The notes: generated by a model from the sequence alone, not told the origin. A DNA stretch of 64,000 bases from Paludibacteraceae bacterium (GCA_017938155.1 JAGBCD010000038.1:1-64000), one strand, 5' to 3'. Shown: positions 10,464 to 20,970, counted from the stretch's first letter. Program-made: numbers and translations.

Positions 10464-11249
10464 TTAAATATAATGTTCTCCTAAAACTTGTTTAATATAT
10501 TCGAAGGTAGATAAAATATCTGCTTTCCCATCCCTTACGCAAACACTTAGTTCGTAGTGAGCAGCTGGTTTTCTGTCGATCATTCGAGCAGTCCATCCAT
10601 CCTCCTCAATGAGTATGCTTCTCTTGCCAAGTGCAATCATTGGTTCAATAGCCAAAGTCATACCACTTTTGAGCACAATACCATTTCCACGTCTTCCATA
10701 ATTGCATACCTCTGGGGCTTCATGCATTTCTTTTCCTATGCCATGTCCAACGAATTCTCTAATAACAGAATATCCAGCCTTCTCGCAATGGTTTTGAATT
10801 GCAAAACCGATATCTCCGAGTCTATGTCCTGTTTGAGCCTCTTCAATACCCTTGTACAAAGCTTCCTTCGTTGTTTTCATCAACTGAAGAGTTTCAGGTT
10901 TTACCTCTCCAACAGGAAAAGTATAAGCTGAATCAGAATGAAAGCCATCCAAAAGAATGCATGTATCAACAGACACGATATCTCCATCCTTGAGTATTAC
11001 CTTGTCACTTGGAATACCATGTACCACTTGTTCATTGACAGATGTGCATAGGGTTGCAGGATAACCCTCATAACCTAAGCAAGCTGGGATGGCATGATGA
11101 TCCATGATAAATTCGTAAGCGACTTTATCCAGTTGGGCAGTAGTAACTCCTGGTCGGATAACTTTGGCTACTTCAGCCAAAGTTCTTCCGAGCAGGTCAT
11201 TACTTTTGCGCATGCGCTCTACTTCTTCGTTTGTTTTAAGATATATCAT
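10464..11249 (-). CDS. map: methionine aminopeptidase, type I
   Basis: 261 aa. Removes N-terminal Met from nascent proteins using two metal ions. Metal ligands are visible: the two Asp in VSVDTCILLDGFHSDSAYTF, His in GHGIGKEMHE, Glu in LAIEPM and Glu in IEEDGWTA; substrate His in HGIPSD. There is no zinc-finger extension, so it is the simple type Ia form. It lies between secY and infA, the slot where Bacteroidota and Firmicutes often place map; adk is absent here. Confidence 0.98.
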   Translation of the reverse strand: MIYLKTNEEVERMRKSNDLLGRTLAEVAKVIRPGVTTAQLDKVAYEFIMDHHAIPACLGYEGYPATLCTSVNEQVVHGIPSDKVILKDGDIVSVDTCILLDGFHSDSAYTFPVGEVKPETLQLMKTTKEALYKGIEEAQTGHRLGDIGFAIQNHCEKAGYSVIREFVGHGIGKEMHEAPEVCNYGRRGNGIVLKSGMTLAIEPMIALGKRSILIEEDGWTARMIDRKPAAHYELSVCVRDGKADILSTFEYIKQVLGEHYI

Positions 11250-11260
11250 TAATGAAGAAA

Positions 11261-12601
11261 TTAATAAGCCATAGCACCTGAACGTCCTTTGATACGCATA
11301 CCGTTCTCAAAGAAACCGTCATAGTGACGTGTCAATAAGCGACTTTCAATTTGTTGCAATGTATCCAAAATTACACCAACCATAATTAGCAAACTTGTTC
11401 CTCCAAAGAATTGCGCAAATCCTGAACTTACTCCTAACATAGAAGCAAAAGCAGGAAGGATAGCAATAAGAGCAAGCAAGAGACTACCTGGCAATGTAAT
11501 TCTTGACATGATTGAGTCAATATACTCTGCTGTTTTCTTTCCTGGTTTAACGCCTGGAATGAATCCATTATTAACCTTAAGGTTTTCTGCCATTTGAATA
11601 GGATTAATAATGATTGCAGTATAGAAGTATGTAAAAGCAATAATAAGCAATGCTGTTAATAGGTTATAACCCCATCCTGTAGGATCCATAAATACTCTTG
11701 CAAAGAATCCTGAACCATCGGTATTGAAACCAACAATTGCTACAGGGATAAACATGATTGCTTGTGCAAAGATGATAGGCATAACGTTAGCAGCATTTAC
11801 CTTGAGTGGAATGTACTGTCTTACGCCACCATATTGCTTATTGCCTACTATTCGTTTTGCATATTGTACTGGAATTTTGCGAGTTCCTTGTACAAGCATA
11901 ATTGCAAATGCGAAAACAAAGAGCAAGAGAACAATCTCAAGTAAGAATACGATAAGTCCACCACCAGCATCATTATATCTGCTAGAGAATTCTTGAACGA
12001 GAGCAGCAGGGAATCTAGCGATAATACCGATAAGGATGATAAATGATATACCATTACCAATACCTCTATCAGTAATTCTTTCACCTAACCACATCACGAA
12101 CATAGAACCAGCACATAAGATGATAGTAGAAGAAATTGTAAACCAATTGAAGCCAATTTCGATACTTTGTCCTGCTTGTAATAATTGATTTCTAAGGTTG
12201 AACAAGTAACTTGGTCCTTGGAAAAGCAAGATAGCAACAGTCAAGTAACGTGTAATCTGGTTCATCTTTTGACGTCCAGATTCGCCTTCTTTCTGCATTT
12301 TTTGGAAGTAAGGAACTGCTATTGTAAGCAATTGTATTACGATAGATGCAGAAATGTATGGCATGATACCAAGTGCAAATATAGAAGCATTAGAGAACGC
12401 ACCACCAGAGAACATATCAAGCAACGCCATAAGTCCTCCCTCTGTTTGTGTTCTTAATGATTCCAAAGCAGTTGGATCGATACCTGGCAATAATACGTAA
12501 GATCCAAATCTATAGATAACCACAAAAAGGAATGTCGTTATCAAACGATCTCTAAGATCCTCGATTTTCCAGATATTCTTGATTGTTTCGATAAACTTCA
12601 T
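11261..12601 (-). CDS. secY: preprotein translocase subunit SecY
   Basis: 446 aa with ten membrane helices. Forms the protein-conducting channel of the Sec translocon with SecE and SecG. The plug/helix-2 region (MFSGGAFSNASIFALGIMPYISASI), the GIGNGISFIILIGI block and the cytosolic loop IPVQYAKR that binds SecA and the ribosome are conserved. Co-transcribed with rplO (15 bp) and map (11 bp). Confidence 0.99.
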   Translation of the reverse strand: MKFIETIKNIWKIEDLRDRLITTFLFVVIYRFGSYVLLPGIDPTALESLRTQTEGGLMALLDMFSGGAFSNASIFALGIMPYISASIVIQLLTIAVPYFQKMQKEGESGRQKMNQITRYLTVAILLFQGPSYLFNLRNQLLQAGQSIEIGFNWFTISSTIILCAGSMFVMWLGERITDRGIGNGISFIILIGIIARFPAALVQEFSSRYNDAGGGLIVFLLEIVLLLFVFAFAIMLVQGTRKIPVQYAKRIVGNKQYGGVRQYIPLKVNAANVMPIIFAQAIMFIPVAIVGFNTDGSGFFARVFMDPTGWGYNLLTALLIIAFTYFYTAIIINPIQMAENLKVNNGFIPGVKPGKKTAEYIDSIMSRITLPGSLLLALIAILPAFASMLGVSSGFAQFFGGTSLLIMVGVILDTLQQIESRLLTRHYDGFFENGMRIKGRSGAMAY

Positions 12602-12616
12602 ATTAACAATTGTTTA

Positions 12617-13063
12617 CTAGATTTTTACTACACTACCACCAGCATTTGTAATAGCTTCTTCTGCACTCTTTGAGAAGGCATTAGCCTCTACAGTTAACTT
12701 GCTGGTAAGTGTTCCGTTGCCTAAAATTTTAACGAGCATTGTTTTGTTGATGAATCCAGCTTCGTGTAATTCTACCAAACCAATCTTCTCAAGATTTTTA
12801 GCATCAGCCAAAGCTTGAAGAGTTGATAAGTTGATAGCTTTGTACTCTACACGATTGATATTCTTAAAACCGAATTTAGGCAATCTACGTTGCATAGGCA
12901 TTTGACCACCTTCGAATCCAATTTTCTTGGAATAACCAGAGCGGCTCTTAGCACCTTTATGACCACGGGTAGAAGTACCACCTAAACCTGAACCTGGTCC
13001 ACGTCCAACACGCTTAGCAACTTTAACAGAACCTGCAGCAGGTGTTAAATTATTTAATTCCAT
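12617..13063 (-). CDS. rplO: 50S ribosomal protein L15
   Basis: 148 aa. Late assembly protein of the large subunit. The flexible Gly-rich N-terminal extension (KRVGRGPGSGLGGTSTRGHKG) and FEGGQMPMQRRLPKFGF are diagnostic. It directly precedes secY, as in nearly all spc operons. Confidence 0.98.
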   Translation of the reverse strand: MELNNLTPAAGSVKVAKRVGRGPGSGLGGTSTRGHKGAKSRSGYSKKIGFEGGQMPMQRRLPKFGFKNINRVEYKAINLSTLQALADAKNLEKIGLVELHEAGFINKTMLVKILGNGTLTSKLTVEANAFSKSAEEAITNAGGSVVKI

Positions 13064-13120
13064 AATTGTATTATTTTTTTAATGGATTTATGAATTAAAC
13101 GTTCGTTCTCTTCTACCAAA

Positions 13121-13297
13121 TTAATCAATTATTTTAACCAAGTGTTTCACCTTCTCTACCATTCCAAGTATAGCAGGTGTACTTTCATGTTCTACAACGG
13201 CGTTCATTTTACGTAGGCCAAGAGCCTGCATAGTCAATTTCTGAACCTTAGGGCAGCGAATAATACTGCGTACTTGCTGAATTTTAATTGTTGCCAT
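13121..13297 (-). CDS. rpmD: 50S ribosomal protein L30
   Basis: 58 aa. Starts MATIKIQQVRS; the ATG at 13297 matches the family N-terminus and was chosen over one three codons upstream. The short alpha-beta ferredoxin-like fold with the I-x-x-P-x-x-Q-K-x-T-M-Q-A-L-G-L-R-K segment is typical. 57 bp before rplO, 11 bp after rpsE. Confidence 0.95.
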   Translation of the reverse strand: MATIKIQQVRSIIRCPKVQKLTMQALGLRKMNAVVEHESTPAILGMVEKVKHLVKIID

Positions 13298-13308
13298 AAT
13301 TATCAAAT

Positions 13309-13815
13309 TTATCCGTTAAACACTGTTGAAATGCTCACACCTCTGTTTTGTGCTACAGTTCTTGCATCTCTCAATTCGCTGAGTGCGAGGATGGTTGCTT
13401 TAACAAGGTTGTGAGGGTTAGAACTACCTTTTGCTTTTGCCAAAATATCAGTTACACCAGCGCTCTCAAGAACGGCACGCATGGCACCACCAGCCTTAAC
13501 TCCGGTACCGTGTGTAGCAGGTTGTAAATATACTCTAGCGCCACCAAATTTAGCAGCTTGTTCGTGAGGAATAGTTCCTTTGAGAACAGGTACTTGAATA
13601 AGATTTTTCTTTGCAGCTTCAGTACCTTTAGAAATAGCAGCAGTTACTTCACCTGCTTTTCCAAGTCCCCATCCTACGATGCCAGCCTCATTTCCTACAA
13701 CAACGATGGCTGCAAATGTGAAAGTACGTCCACCTTTCGTAACTTTGGTTACGCGGTTAACGGCAACTAAGCGCTCCTTGAGCTCTAAGTCTTGTGTTGA
13801 TTTTACTCTATTCAT
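13309..13815 (-). CDS. rpsE: 30S ribosomal protein S5
   Basis: 168 aa. Decoding-fidelity protein. The double-stranded RNA-binding-like N-terminal domain contains [17 protein letters not shown], followed by [17 protein letters not shown]. The C-terminal domain has [19 protein letters not shown] and [12 protein letters not shown]. Standard position between rplR and rpmD. Confidence 0.98.
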   Translation of the reverse strand: MNRVKSTQDLELKERLVAVNRVTKVTKGGRTFTFAAIVVVGNEAGIVGWGLGKAGEVTAAISKGTEAAKKNLIQVPVLKGTIPHEQAAKFGGARVYLQPATHGTGVKAGGAMRAVLESAGVTDILAKAKGSSNPHNLVKATILALSELRDARTVAQNRGVSISTVFNG

Positions 13816-13829
13816 AACAGCTATCGATT

Positions 13830-14174
13830 TTAGAATTGTAATCCAGCTTCTCTTGCAGCGTCAGCAAGTGCTTTTACTCGACCATGGTACAAATAACCAT
13901 TTCTGTCAAACACTACGCATTCAACTCCTGCGTTTTTAGCCGCATTAGCAATTTGTTTTCCAACTTCTTTTGCTTTATCTGTCTTTGTCATTGTATCCTT
14001 GATAGCGAGTGAAGAAGCACTAGCTAATGTAATGCCTTTTACATCGTCGATTACTTGAGCGTAAATTTGGCTATTGCTGCGGAATACAGTAAGACGAGGA
14101 CGTTCAGCAGTACCCGAAACTTTTGTACGGATAGTAGCTTTGATTTTTAGTCTACGTGCAATTTTCTGATTCAT
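13830..14174 (-). CDS. rplR: 50S ribosomal protein L18
   Basis: 114 aa. Binds 5S rRNA with L5 and L25 in the central protuberance. The basic N-terminus ([19 protein letters not shown]), [10 protein letters not shown] and the C-terminal [21 protein letters not shown] are conserved. 14 bp after its neighbour rpsE in coordinates, transcribed just before it. Confidence 0.98.
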   Translation of the reverse strand: MNQKIARRLKIKATIRTKVSGTAERPRLTVFRSNSQIYAQVIDDVKGITLASASSLAIKDTMTKTDKAKEVGKQIANAAKNAGVECVVFDRNGYLYHGRVKALADAAREAGLQF

Positions 14175-14191
14175 AATTTATTCCTTTCTAT

Positions 14192-14749
14192 TTATTTACT
14201 AGCCGATTTACCAGCTTTACGACGAACAACTTCACCTTGGAATAGAATACCTTTACCTTTGTAAGGTTCTGGTTTGCGGAATGAACGAATTTTTGCACAA
14301 ATTTGTCCAATCAATTGTTTGTCCGCTGATTCCAACATAATCAATGGGTCTTGGTTACGCTCTGATTTGGTCTCCACTTTCACCTCTTTAGGAAGAAGCA
14401 AATAGATAGGGTGAGTGTAACCCAAAGAGAAATTCAACAATTGTGGTTGGGAGAGTTCAACACGATATCCTACACCATGAAGTTGTAGAACTTTCTTGTA
14501 TCCTTCACTTACACCATAAACCATATTGTAGATAAGTGCGCGATATAGTCCGTGTTTGGATCTATTCTCTTTCTCATCGTTTGGACGAGTTACGTGGCAC
14601 ACGTTTTCCTCTACAGTAACGGTAATATTTTTATCAACTGCTTGTACGAGTTCGCCTTTTGGACCTTTAACTGTAACAACGTTTTCAGGGCTAACTGCTA
14701 TTGTTACGCCAGCAGGAATAGCTATAGGTAATTTACCAATTCTTGACAT
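14192..14749 (-). CDS. rplF: 50S ribosomal protein L6
   Basis: 185 aa. Large-subunit protein near the factor-binding site. It begins MSRIGKLPIAIPAGV, the family N-terminus, so the ATG at 14749 is used rather than one eleven codons upstream, which would overlap rpsH. Two repeated L6 domains; the second carries the PEPYKGKGI signature. Confidence 0.98.
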   Translation of the reverse strand: MSRIGKLPIAIPAGVTIAVSPENVVTVKGPKGELVQAVDKNITVTVEENVCHVTRPNDEKENRSKHGLYRALIYNMVYGVSEGYKKVLQLHGVGYRVELSQPQLLNFSLGYTHPIYLLLPKEVKVETKSERNQDPLIMLESADKQLIGQICAKIRSFRKPEPYKGKGILFQGEVVRRKAGKSASK

Positions 14750-14766
14750 AGTATTTCCTCCTTTAA

Positions 14767-15162
14767 TTAATAAACATAACAAATAACCTCACCACCTAAT
14801 TTTTGTCCGAGGGCTTCCTTGTTTGTCATCACACCTTTAGAAGTAGATAGGATGGCAATACCGAGGCCGTTGAGTACTCTTGGCATCTCGCGATAGCCAA
14901 CGTATTGACGAAGACCAGGTGTTGAAACACGTTTTAAACACTTGATGGCGTTAACTTTGTTAACATGATCATACTTCAAGGCAATTTTGATAGTGCCTTG
15001 AGGGCCATCCTCAACGAACTTGTAGGAAAGGATATATCCCTTTTCAAACAAGATGCGTGTGATCTCTTTCTTCAGATTCGAAGCTGGTACTTCGACAACT
15101 CGGTGTCCAGCTTTGATTGCATTTCTGAGTCGAGTCAGATAATCTGCGATTGGATCTGTCAT
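14767..15162 (-). CDS. rpsH: 30S ribosomal protein S8
   Basis: 131 aa. 16S rRNA-binding protein that in E. coli represses spc-operon translation by binding its mRNA. TDPIADYLTRLRNAIKAG at the N-terminus and VMTNKEALGQKLGGEVICYVY at the C-terminus are conserved. Unusually for this operon it is preceded by a 112-bp gap with two hairpins, see 15184-15256. Confidence 0.98.
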   Translation of the reverse strand: MTDPIADYLTRLRNAIKAGHRVVEVPASNLKKEITRILFEKGYILSYKFVEDGPQGTIKIALKYDHVNKVNAIKCLKRVSTPGLRQYVGYREMPRVLNGLGIAILSTSKGVMTNKEALGQKLGGEVICYVY

Positions 15163-15183
15163 AATGATTTGTTGTTAAATTAA

Positions 15184-15256
15184 TCCCGCCTATCGGGACA
15201 ATATTTAATTAATAATAAAGTAATTTAGCTGTCTTTGCAGAGGGGTAATTCCCCTC
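15184..15256 (-). other. paired hairpins in the rpsN-rpsH gap
   Basis: In an operon whose other gaps are mostly under 60 bp, the 112-bp rpsN-rpsH gap has two hairpins: TCCCG (15184-15188) / CGGGA (15194-15198) and GAGGGG (15240-15245) / CCCCTC (15251-15256). Neither has a U-tract on the minus strand. They may be a protein-binding leader or an RNA-processing site. Confidence 0.45.
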
Positions 15257-15274
15257 CGCTCACAGCATTATAAT

Positions 15275-15544
15275 TTACCAGCTAGCTTTTTTCACTCCTG
15301 GGATAAGGCCTTTGGAAGCCATCTCACGGAATTGAATACGGCTCAAGCCGAATGCACGCATGTAACCTTTCGGACGACCAGTAATTTTGCAACGATTGTG
15401 CAGACGAACTGGACTTGCGTTTTTAGGTAGAGCCTGCAAACCATCATAGTCACCATCTTTGAGGAGTTGAGCACGCTTAGCTGCATATTTAGCACACAAC
15501 GCTGCGCGTTTTACCTCACGGGCTTTCATTGATTCTTTTGCCAT
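15275..15544 (-). CDS. rpsN: 30S ribosomal protein S14 (zinc-free form)
   Basis: 89 aa. Begins [13 protein letters not shown] and ends GVKKASW. The C-terminal motif [24 protein letters not shown] is present, but the CxxC-x12-CxxC zinc ribbon of the 61-aa form is missing, so this is the long C-minus type. 20 bp after rplE. Confidence 0.98.
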   Translation of the reverse strand: MAKESMKAREVKRAALCAKYAAKRAQLLKDGDYDGLQALPKNASPVRLHNRCKITGRPKGYMRAFGLSRIQFREMASKGLIPGVKKASW

Positions 15545-15564
15545 AATTATTCGTTTTAGAAAGA

Positions 15565-16107
15565 TTACTTTTTAAATGGTAAGCCAAACTCTCTTAACAA
15601 TGCGAATCCTTCTTCATCAGTTTGAGCTGTGGTAACGAAGGTAATATTCATACCGAGTAGTTTGGTGATGTTATCGATATTGATTTCAGGGAAAATGATT
15701 TGTTCTTCAATACCCATGGTATAGTTACCACGACCATCTAATTTGTTTTCAATTCCCTTGAAGTCGCGAATACGAGGTAACGCAACGCGAACCAAACGTT
15801 CCAAGAATTCGTACATACGTTCTCCGCGCAAGGTAACTCTTACACCGATAGGCATTTTTTTACGAACTTTGAAGTTTGCGATATCCTTTTTGGAAACCGT
15901 AGCAACTGCTTTCTGACCAGTAATCATTGTCATTTCTTGTTGAGCAACATCAATGATCTTTTTGTCAGCTACAGCTTCACCTAGTCCTTGGTTGAGGACA
16001 ATCTTAGTGAGTTTTGGACACTGCATAACAGTAGTGTAGTTGAACTCCTTCATCAAGATAGGCACAATGCGCTCTTGATAATCTTGTTTTAGACTTGCTG
16101 TATTCAT
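15565..16107 (-). CDS. rplE: 50S ribosomal protein L5
   Basis: 180 aa. 5S rRNA-binding protein of the central protuberance that touches P-site tRNA. The conserved [31 protein letters not shown] and FPEINIDN blocks are present. It starts 2 bp after rplX, suggesting coupled translation. Confidence 0.98.
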   Translation of the reverse strand: MNTASLKQDYQERIVPILMKEFNYTTVMQCPKLTKIVLNQGLGEAVADKKIIDVAQQEMTMITGQKAVATVSKKDIANFKVRKKMPIGVRVTLRGERMYEFLERLVRVALPRIRDFKGIENKLDGRGNYTMGIEEQIIFPEINIDNITKLLGMNITFVTTAQTDEEGFALLREFGLPFKK

Positions 16108-16109
16108 TG

Positions 16110-16418
16110 TTAGATTTCTTTACCAGATTTTTTACTTACTCGCACGAGTTTTCCATCTTTCAATACTCTACCTACTCTTACAGGTTTGCCGTCTTCAACG
16201 ACATTGAGGTTAGAAATATGAATAGGAGCCTCTTGCTTAACTATTCCACCTTGTGGATTTTTTGCATTAGGTTTGGTACTCTTAGATACCATGTTGACAC
16301 CTTCTACGATTGCGCGTTGTTTCTCTACAAGCACCTCAAGAACTCGTCCAGTTTGCTTTTTAGAAGCACCGGCATTAACGTATACGATATCACCTTTTTT
16401 AATATGTAATTTAGCCAT
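16110..16418 (-). CDS. rplX: 50S ribosomal protein L24
   Basis: 102 aa. Assembly initiator of the large subunit near the exit tunnel. An N-terminal KOW motif ([23 protein letters not shown], with Asn-Ala in place of the usual Ala-Gly) and the basic [17 protein letters not shown] segment are visible. 19 bp after rplN. Confidence 0.97.
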   Translation of the reverse strand: MAKLHIKKGDIVYVNAGASKKQTGRVLEVLVEKQRAIVEGVNMVSKSTKPNAKNPQGGIVKQEAPIHISNLNVVEDGKPVRVGRVLKDGKLVRVSKKSGKEI

Positions 16419-16437
16419 TACTTTAAAATTTTGATGA

Positions 16438-16803
16438 TTAAAGCACTTCTGGTGCTAGAGAAATAATTTTCATGTTCGTTTGACGTAGTTCACGTGCCAC
16501 TGGACCAAAGATACGGCTACCTCTAATTTCACCAGCGTTATTCACGAGTACGCAAGCATTATCATCAAATCTGATATAGCTTCCATCAGGTCTTCTAACC
16601 TCTTTCTTTACTCTAACAACGATAGCTCTTGTAACGGTACCGTCTTTGATATCTGATGAAGGAATAACTCCTTTCACAGCTACAACGATGGTGTCTCCTA
16701 GGGATGCGTAACGTTTTCTTGTTCCGCCAAGAACTCGGATACATAATGCTTCTTTAGCACCTGAGTTGTCCGCAACTATAAGTCTTGATTCTTGTTGTAT
16801 CAT
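16438..16803 (-). CDS. rplN: 50S ribosomal protein L14
   Basis: 121 aa. Inter-subunit bridge protein. Starts [19 protein letters not shown] and carries [18 protein letters not shown] and [13 protein letters not shown], all hallmark L14 segments. One base separates it from rpsQ. Confidence 0.99.
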   Translation of the reverse strand: MIQQESRLIVADNSGAKEALCIRVLGGTRKRYASLGDTIVVAVKGVIPSSDIKDGTVTRAIVVRVKKEVRRPDGSYIRFDDNACVLVNNAGEIRGSRIFGPVARELRQTNMKIISLAPEVL

Positions 16804-16804
16804 A

Positions 16805-17062
16805 TTACTTAGCCCTTTCTATAATTTGTGTTAGACGCCAACGAACAGTTTTGCTCAAAGGACGAGTTTCCATGATTCTAACGGTATCACCGATGCCGCA
16901 CTCATTTTTCTCATCATGAACATGGAACTTACGAGTTTTATTGACAAACTTGCCATAAATAGGGTGTTTCTCTTTCCATTTAACGGCCACGACAATAGTC
17001 TTGTCCATTTTATTGGAAACCACAATACCCTGACGCTCTTTTCTTAGTTTTCTTGTTTCCAT
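16805..17062 (-). CDS. rpsQ: 30S ribosomal protein S17
   Basis: 85 aa. Primary 16S rRNA-binding OB-fold protein. [16 protein letters not shown], the [19 protein letters not shown] segment and [21 protein letters not shown] are conserved. 12 bp after rpmC and 1 bp before rplN. Confidence 0.98.
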   Translation of the reverse strand: METRKLRKERQGIVVSNKMDKTIVVAVKWKEKHPIYGKFVNKTRKFHVHDEKNECGIGDTVRIMETRPLSKTVRWRLTQIIERAK

Positions 17063-17074
17063 TTCTGTCGTTTT

Positions 17075-17269
17075 TTACTTGGTTAATTCTCTCGCACGTA
17101 ATTCAGTTGCAAGTCGAGCGATTGTCTTACGAGCAACCTTAATCTGCAATGGATTGTCTAGCGGAGATATGCTATGATTCAATTTCATGCGTGTTAGTTG
17201 TTCTTTTTCAGTCACTAAGCGCTCTTGAATCTCAGCAGTAGTTAATTCTTTAATTTCAGCTGTTTTCAT
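17075..17269 (-). CDS. rpmC: 50S ribosomal protein L29
   Basis: 64 aa. Small two-helix protein at the tunnel exit next to L23, part of the docking site for trigger factor and SRP. MKTAEIKELTTAEIQERL and the C-terminal VARKTIARLATELRARE helix fit the family. 8 bp after rplP. Confidence 0.96.
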   Translation of the reverse strand: MKTAEIKELTTAEIQERLVTEKEQLTRMKLNHSISPLDNPLQIKVARKTIARLATELRARELTK

Positions 17270-17277
17270 AATCCTAA

Positions 17278-17709
17278 TTAAACATTTTGGGTTGGGTCGT
17301 AATCACGTCTTACGACAAATTTTGTTATGATAGGAAGTTTTTGAGCAGCAAGGCGCAAAGCCTCTTTAGCTACTTCGTATGACACTCCGTCAATCTCGAA
17401 AATAATTCTTCCAGGTTCCAATGGTACAACGAATCCTTCTGGAGCACCCTTACCTTTACCCATACGAACATCGAGAGGTTTTTTAGTAATTGGTTTATCA
17501 GGGAAAACGCGTATCCATACTTGACCTTGACGTTGCATGTAACGTGTTACAGCGATACGTGCAGCTTCGATTTGACGACCTGTCAACCAGATGGTATCAA
17601 GACTTTTGATACCGAATGAGCCGAATGCCAACTCATTACCACGTTGCGCATTGCCTTTGATGCGGCCTTTTTGCGAACGGCGAAATTTCGTTTTCTTTGG
17701 TTGTAACAT
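17278..17709 (-). CDS. rplP: 50S ribosomal protein L16
   Basis: 143 aa. Organises the A-site tRNA region of the large subunit. [38 protein letters not shown] and the R-residue loop [21 protein letters not shown] are diagnostic. 26 bp after rpsC. Confidence 0.98.
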   Translation of the reverse strand: MLQPKKTKFRRSQKGRIKGNAQRGNELAFGSFGIKSLDTIWLTGRQIEAARIAVTRYMQRQGQVWIRVFPDKPITKKPLDVRMGKGKGAPEGFVVPLEPGRIIFEIDGVSYEVAKEALRLAAQKLPIITKFVVRRDYDPTQNV

Positions 17710-17735
17710 AACTGTACTCTACAAATCGGTTAAAC

Positions 17736-18464
17736 TTATTGTTTTTTATTTCTGCGGAAACCACCACGACGATCGTTACGACGTTCTCCACCTCTTGTGT
17801 TTTCTTGTTTTTGCGTAAAGTTAGGTGCAAGGTCTTTCTTACCATACACTTCACCACGGCAAATCCAAACCTTGATACCAATCAAGCCAACTTTGGTTAG
17901 AGCGCCTACATGGCAATAGTCGATGTCAGCACGGAGTGTATGTAGAGGAGTACGTCCTTCTTTATACATTTCTTTACGTGCCATTTCAGCTCCATTAAGA
18001 CGTCCACTCACTTGCACTTTGATACCTTCAGCACCCATACGCATAGTAGAAGCGATAGCTTGTTTTACAGCTCTTCTGTATGCGATTTTGCCTTCAAGTT
18101 GTTTAGCGATTTTAGTAGCAACGATAGTTGCATCCAACTCTGGACGTTTAACTTCGAAGATGTTGATTTGTACATCTTGTTTAGTGATTTTCTTCAGTTC
18201 CTCTTTCAATTTGTCAACTTCTTGTCCACCCTTACCGATGATATAACCGGGGCGAGCAGTGCAGACAGTTACAGTTACAAGTTTAAGAGTTCTCTCAATG
18301 ACGATACGTGAAATACTAGCCTCTGCAAGACGGGCATTCAAGTACTCACGGATTTTGCTATCCTCGAGTATTGTATCACCATAGTTCTTACCGCCGAACC
18401 AGTTGGAATCCCAACCGCGAACGATACCTAATCGGTTACTAATTGGATTAATTTTTTGTCCCAT
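17736..18464 (-). CDS. rpsC: 30S ribosomal protein S3
   Basis: 242 aa. mRNA-entry protein with helicase function on the 30S. The N-terminal KH domain with [14 protein letters not shown] and the C-terminal S3 domain with AQ-type [30 protein letters not shown] blocks are clear. A basic Arg/Gly tail (about 215-242) extends beyond the E. coli homologue. 6 bp after rplV. Confidence 0.98.
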   Translation of the reverse strand: MGQKINPISNRLGIVRGWDSNWFGGKNYGDTILEDSKIREYLNARLAEASISRIVIERTLKLVTVTVCTARPGYIIGKGGQEVDKLKEELKKITKQDVQINIFEVKRPELDATIVATKIAKQLEGKIAYRRAVKQAIASTMRMGAEGIKVQVSGRLNGAEMARKEMYKEGRTPLHTLRADIDYCHVGALTKVGLIGIKVWICRGEVYGKKDLAPNFTQKQENTRGGERRNDRRGGFRRNKKQ

Positions 18465-18470
18465 TTTTGC

Positions 18471-18878
18471 TTACTTTTCAGAGTTTGTATTTTTAGTATC
18501 AACAAAGATAGTAACATGGTTTGAACGTTTGCGGATGCGATATCCACGACCTTGAGGAGCGGTCTGTAGTCTCTTGAGCATCATACCACCGTCAACCATT
18601 ATTTTACTAACGTATAGTGTTTCTTGATCAGCTTTTTTGCCAGTTTTGGTTTCCCAGTTAGCGATAGCTGATTTCAATAGTTTCTCTAGTTTACGCGAAG
18701 CTTCTTTAGTAGAGAAATGCAACGCGCCTAGGGCACGGTTCACTTCCATTCCACGAATCATGTCAGCAACAAGACGCATTTTGCGTGGAGAGGTAGGAAC
18801 ATTATTAAGCTTAGCAAAGTATTGAGTTTTTTGTGCCTCTTTTCTTGCTTCGGCTGTATTGTATTTTCTTTTACCCAT
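18471..18878 (-). CDS. rplV: 50S ribosomal protein L22
   Basis: 135 aa. Its long hairpin lines the nascent-chain tunnel and contributes to macrolide binding. [18 protein letters not shown] and the C-terminal hairpin [18 protein letters not shown] are visible; a short basic N-terminal extension of about 18 residues precedes the domain. Confidence 0.98.
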   Translation of the reverse strand: MGKRKYNTAEARKEAQKTQYFAKLNNVPTSPRKMRLVADMIRGMEVNRALGALHFSTKEASRKLEKLLKSAIANWETKTGKKADQETLYVSKIMVDGGMMLKRLQTAPQGRGYRIRKRSNHVTIFVDTKNTNSEK

Positions 18879-18919
18879 TTTAATCTAAAATTTTGTTTGT
18901 TGTTTTATGATTCAATGGA

Positions 18920-19183
18920 TTATTTCTTGCCTGCGTGACCGCGGAAGATACGTGTAGGAGCGAACTCACCGAGTTTGTGTCCCACCATGTTTTCCGTGAT
19001 GTAAACAGGAATAAATTTATTTCCATTGTGAACTGCAATAGTATGACCTACAAAATCAGGAGAGATCATAGAAGCACGACTCCAAGTCTTGACAACATCT
19101 TTTTTGCCAGACTCATTCATAGCCAGTACCTTGCCTTCAAGCTTAAGATTGATAAACGGTCCTTTTTTCAATGAACGACTCAT
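18920..19183 (-). CDS. rpsS: 30S ribosomal protein S19
   Basis: 87 aa. Head protein of the small subunit. [37 protein letters not shown] and [10 protein letters not shown] are conserved. 41 bp before rplV, 21 bp after rplB. Confidence 0.98.
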   Translation of the reverse strand: MSRSLKKGPFINLKLEGKVLAMNESGKKDVVKTWSRASMISPDFVGHTIAVHNGNKFIPVYITENMVGHKLGEFAPTRIFRGHAGKK

Positions 19184-19204
19184 AATTTCTCTTGTTTTAA
19201 TAGG

Positions 19205-20029
19205 TTATTTCTTTCTTCTTTCAATTATATATTGGTTGCTTTGGTTTTTAGGAGCACGTGTCTTGTATCCCTTAGCTAACAAGCCTTTGCGTGAACGTGG
19301 GTGTCCACCAGATGCGCGTCCTTCACCACCACCCATTGGGTGATCTACAGGGTTCATAGCTACACCACGGTTGCGAGGTCTTCTACCCAACCAGCGGCTT
19401 CTACCAGCTTTACCACTTTTTTCCAAAGCGTGATCACTATTACCAACAACACCTACAGTAGCTTTACAAGCAGAAAGTACTTTACGAAGTTCACCTGAAG
19501 GAAGTTTGATGATTGCATATTTATCTTCGCGTGAAGACAATTGTGCAAACACACCAGCAGAACGAACCATGCAAGCACCTTGCCCAGGTCTCAATTCGAT
19601 GTTGTGAATAAGGGTTCCCAATGGAATATTCGCCATTGGTAGTGCGTTACCAATCTCAGGAGCCACATCAGGTCCTGATACCACTACTTGTCCAACTTGC
19701 AACCCATTAGGTGCGAGGATGTAGCGTTTCTCACCATCAGCGTAGAACAATAAAGCAATACGAGCAGAGCGGTTTGGATCGTACTCAATTGTTTTAACTG
19801 TTGCAGGTACACCATCTTTATTACGCTTGAAGTCAATTACTCTGAATTTCTGTTTGTGTCCACCGCCGATGTAACGCATGGTCATTTTACCTACGTGGTT
19901 ACGACCACCCGTTTTGCGTTTACCGAACACAAGAGATTTCTCTGGGGCACTTGCTGTAATTGTGTCAAATGCACCAATAATTTTGTGTCTTTGCCCCGGT
20001 GTAGAGGGTTTTAATTTACGTACAGACAT
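19205..20029 (-). CDS. rplB: 50S ribosomal protein L2
   Basis: 274 aa. Needed for peptidyl transferase centre assembly and subunit association. [24 protein letters not shown] N-terminal block, then [16 protein letters not shown], and the C-terminal [14 protein letters not shown] loop carrying the essential histidine. 2 bp after rplW. Confidence 0.99.
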   Translation of the reverse strand: MSVRKLKPSTPGQRHKIIGAFDTITASAPEKSLVFGKRKTGGRNHVGKMTMRYIGGGHKQKFRVIDFKRNKDGVPATVKTIEYDPNRSARIALLFYADGEKRYILAPNGLQVGQVVVSGPDVAPEIGNALPMANIPLGTLIHNIELRPGQGACMVRSAGVFAQLSSREDKYAIIKLPSGELRKVLSACKATVGVVGNSDHALEKSGKAGRSRWLGRRPRNRGVAMNPVDHPMGGGEGRASGGHPRSRKGLLAKGYKTRAPKNQSNQYIIERRKK

Positions 20030-20031
20030 TG

Positions 20032-20322
20032 TTAAATATTGCTATAAAAATCAATTGTTTCACCTTCTTTCAATGTAACGATAGCTTTTTTGTAAGCATT
20101 AGTCTTGCCGCTCAACAAGCCGCTTTTAGTGTAGCGTAGTTTGCGTTTAGGAGCAACAATCATAGTGTTTACATCTTCTACTTGTACATTGTACATAGCC
20201 TCTACTGCTTTCTTAATTTCAATTTTTCCAGCAGTACGTACTACTTGAAATCCATAACGATTCATCTTTTCGCCAGCGGCGGTCATCTTTTCAGTGACGA
20301 TTGGTTTAATAATAATTGCCAT
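20032..20322 (-). CDS. rplW: 50S ribosomal protein L23
   Basis: 96 aa. Exit-tunnel protein and docking site for trigger factor and [18 protein letters not shown] and the [16 protein letters not shown] segment match the family. 13 bp after rplD and 2 bp before rplB. Confidence 0.97.
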   Translation of the reverse strand: MAIIIKPIVTEKMTAAGEKMNRYGFQVVRTAGKIEIKKAVEAMYNVQVEDVNTMIVAPKRKLRYTKSGLLSGKTNAYKKAIVTLKEGETIDFYSNI

Positions 20323-20335
20323 AGTTGTAACCTCC

Positions 20336-20965
20336 TTATGCGTTAAAAGTTGCCTCGATAGCAGCGATAGCGTTTTCAGTCATAACCACTGCAGAGGAGT
20401 TCATGATTGCGTATGTATTGAGTTCGTTAACTGTAACGACATTCGTTCTTTGGATGTTGCTTGCAGATTTGATTACGTTGTAATTGTTCTCTGGCAAAAC
20501 GAAAAGAACTTTCTTGCCTGCTACTTGTAGATTGTTCATAACCTCAAGCATTGCTTTAGTTTTAGGAGCATCAAATGCGAGTGTATCCAATACAACGATT
20601 TGATTGTTTTGTGCTCTCAAGCTCAATGCTGATTTACGTGCCAATTGTTTTACTTTCTTATTCAATTTAAAACTATAGTCACGTGGAACAGGACCAAAGA
20701 TGGTACCACCACCTACGCGTACTGGTGATTTCAAGTCGCCTGGACGAGCACCACCACCACCTTTTTGTCTTCCGAGTTTGCGGGTAGAGTGTGCGTTTTC
20801 GCTACGTTGTTTAGCTTTAGCAGTACCTTGACGATTGTTAGCCAAATATTGTTTTACATCCAAATAAATGGCGTGGTCGTTAGGTTCGATAGCGAAGATA
20901 GCATCATTAAGTACTACCTTCTTGCCGGTCTCTTTTCCGGCCATATTCAAAATACTAAGTTCCAT
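20336..20965 (-). CDS. rplD: 50S ribosomal protein L4
   Basis: 209 aa. Tunnel-wall protein; in E. coli it also represses S10-operon expression through the leader. The basic tunnel loop is visible ([22 protein letters not shown]), as is [22 protein letters not shown]. 5 bp after rplC. Confidence 0.98.
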   Translation of the reverse strand: MELSILNMAGKETGKKVVLNDAIFAIEPNDHAIYLDVKQYLANNRQGTAKAKQRSENAHSTRKLGRQKGGGGARPGDLKSPVRVGGGTIFGPVPRDYSFKLNKKVKQLARKSALSLRAQNNQIVVLDTLAFDAPKTKAMLEVMNNLQVAGKKVLFVLPENNYNVIKSASNIQRTNVVTVNELNTYAIMNSSAVVMTENAIAAIEATFNA

Positions 20966-20970
20966 ACCTT

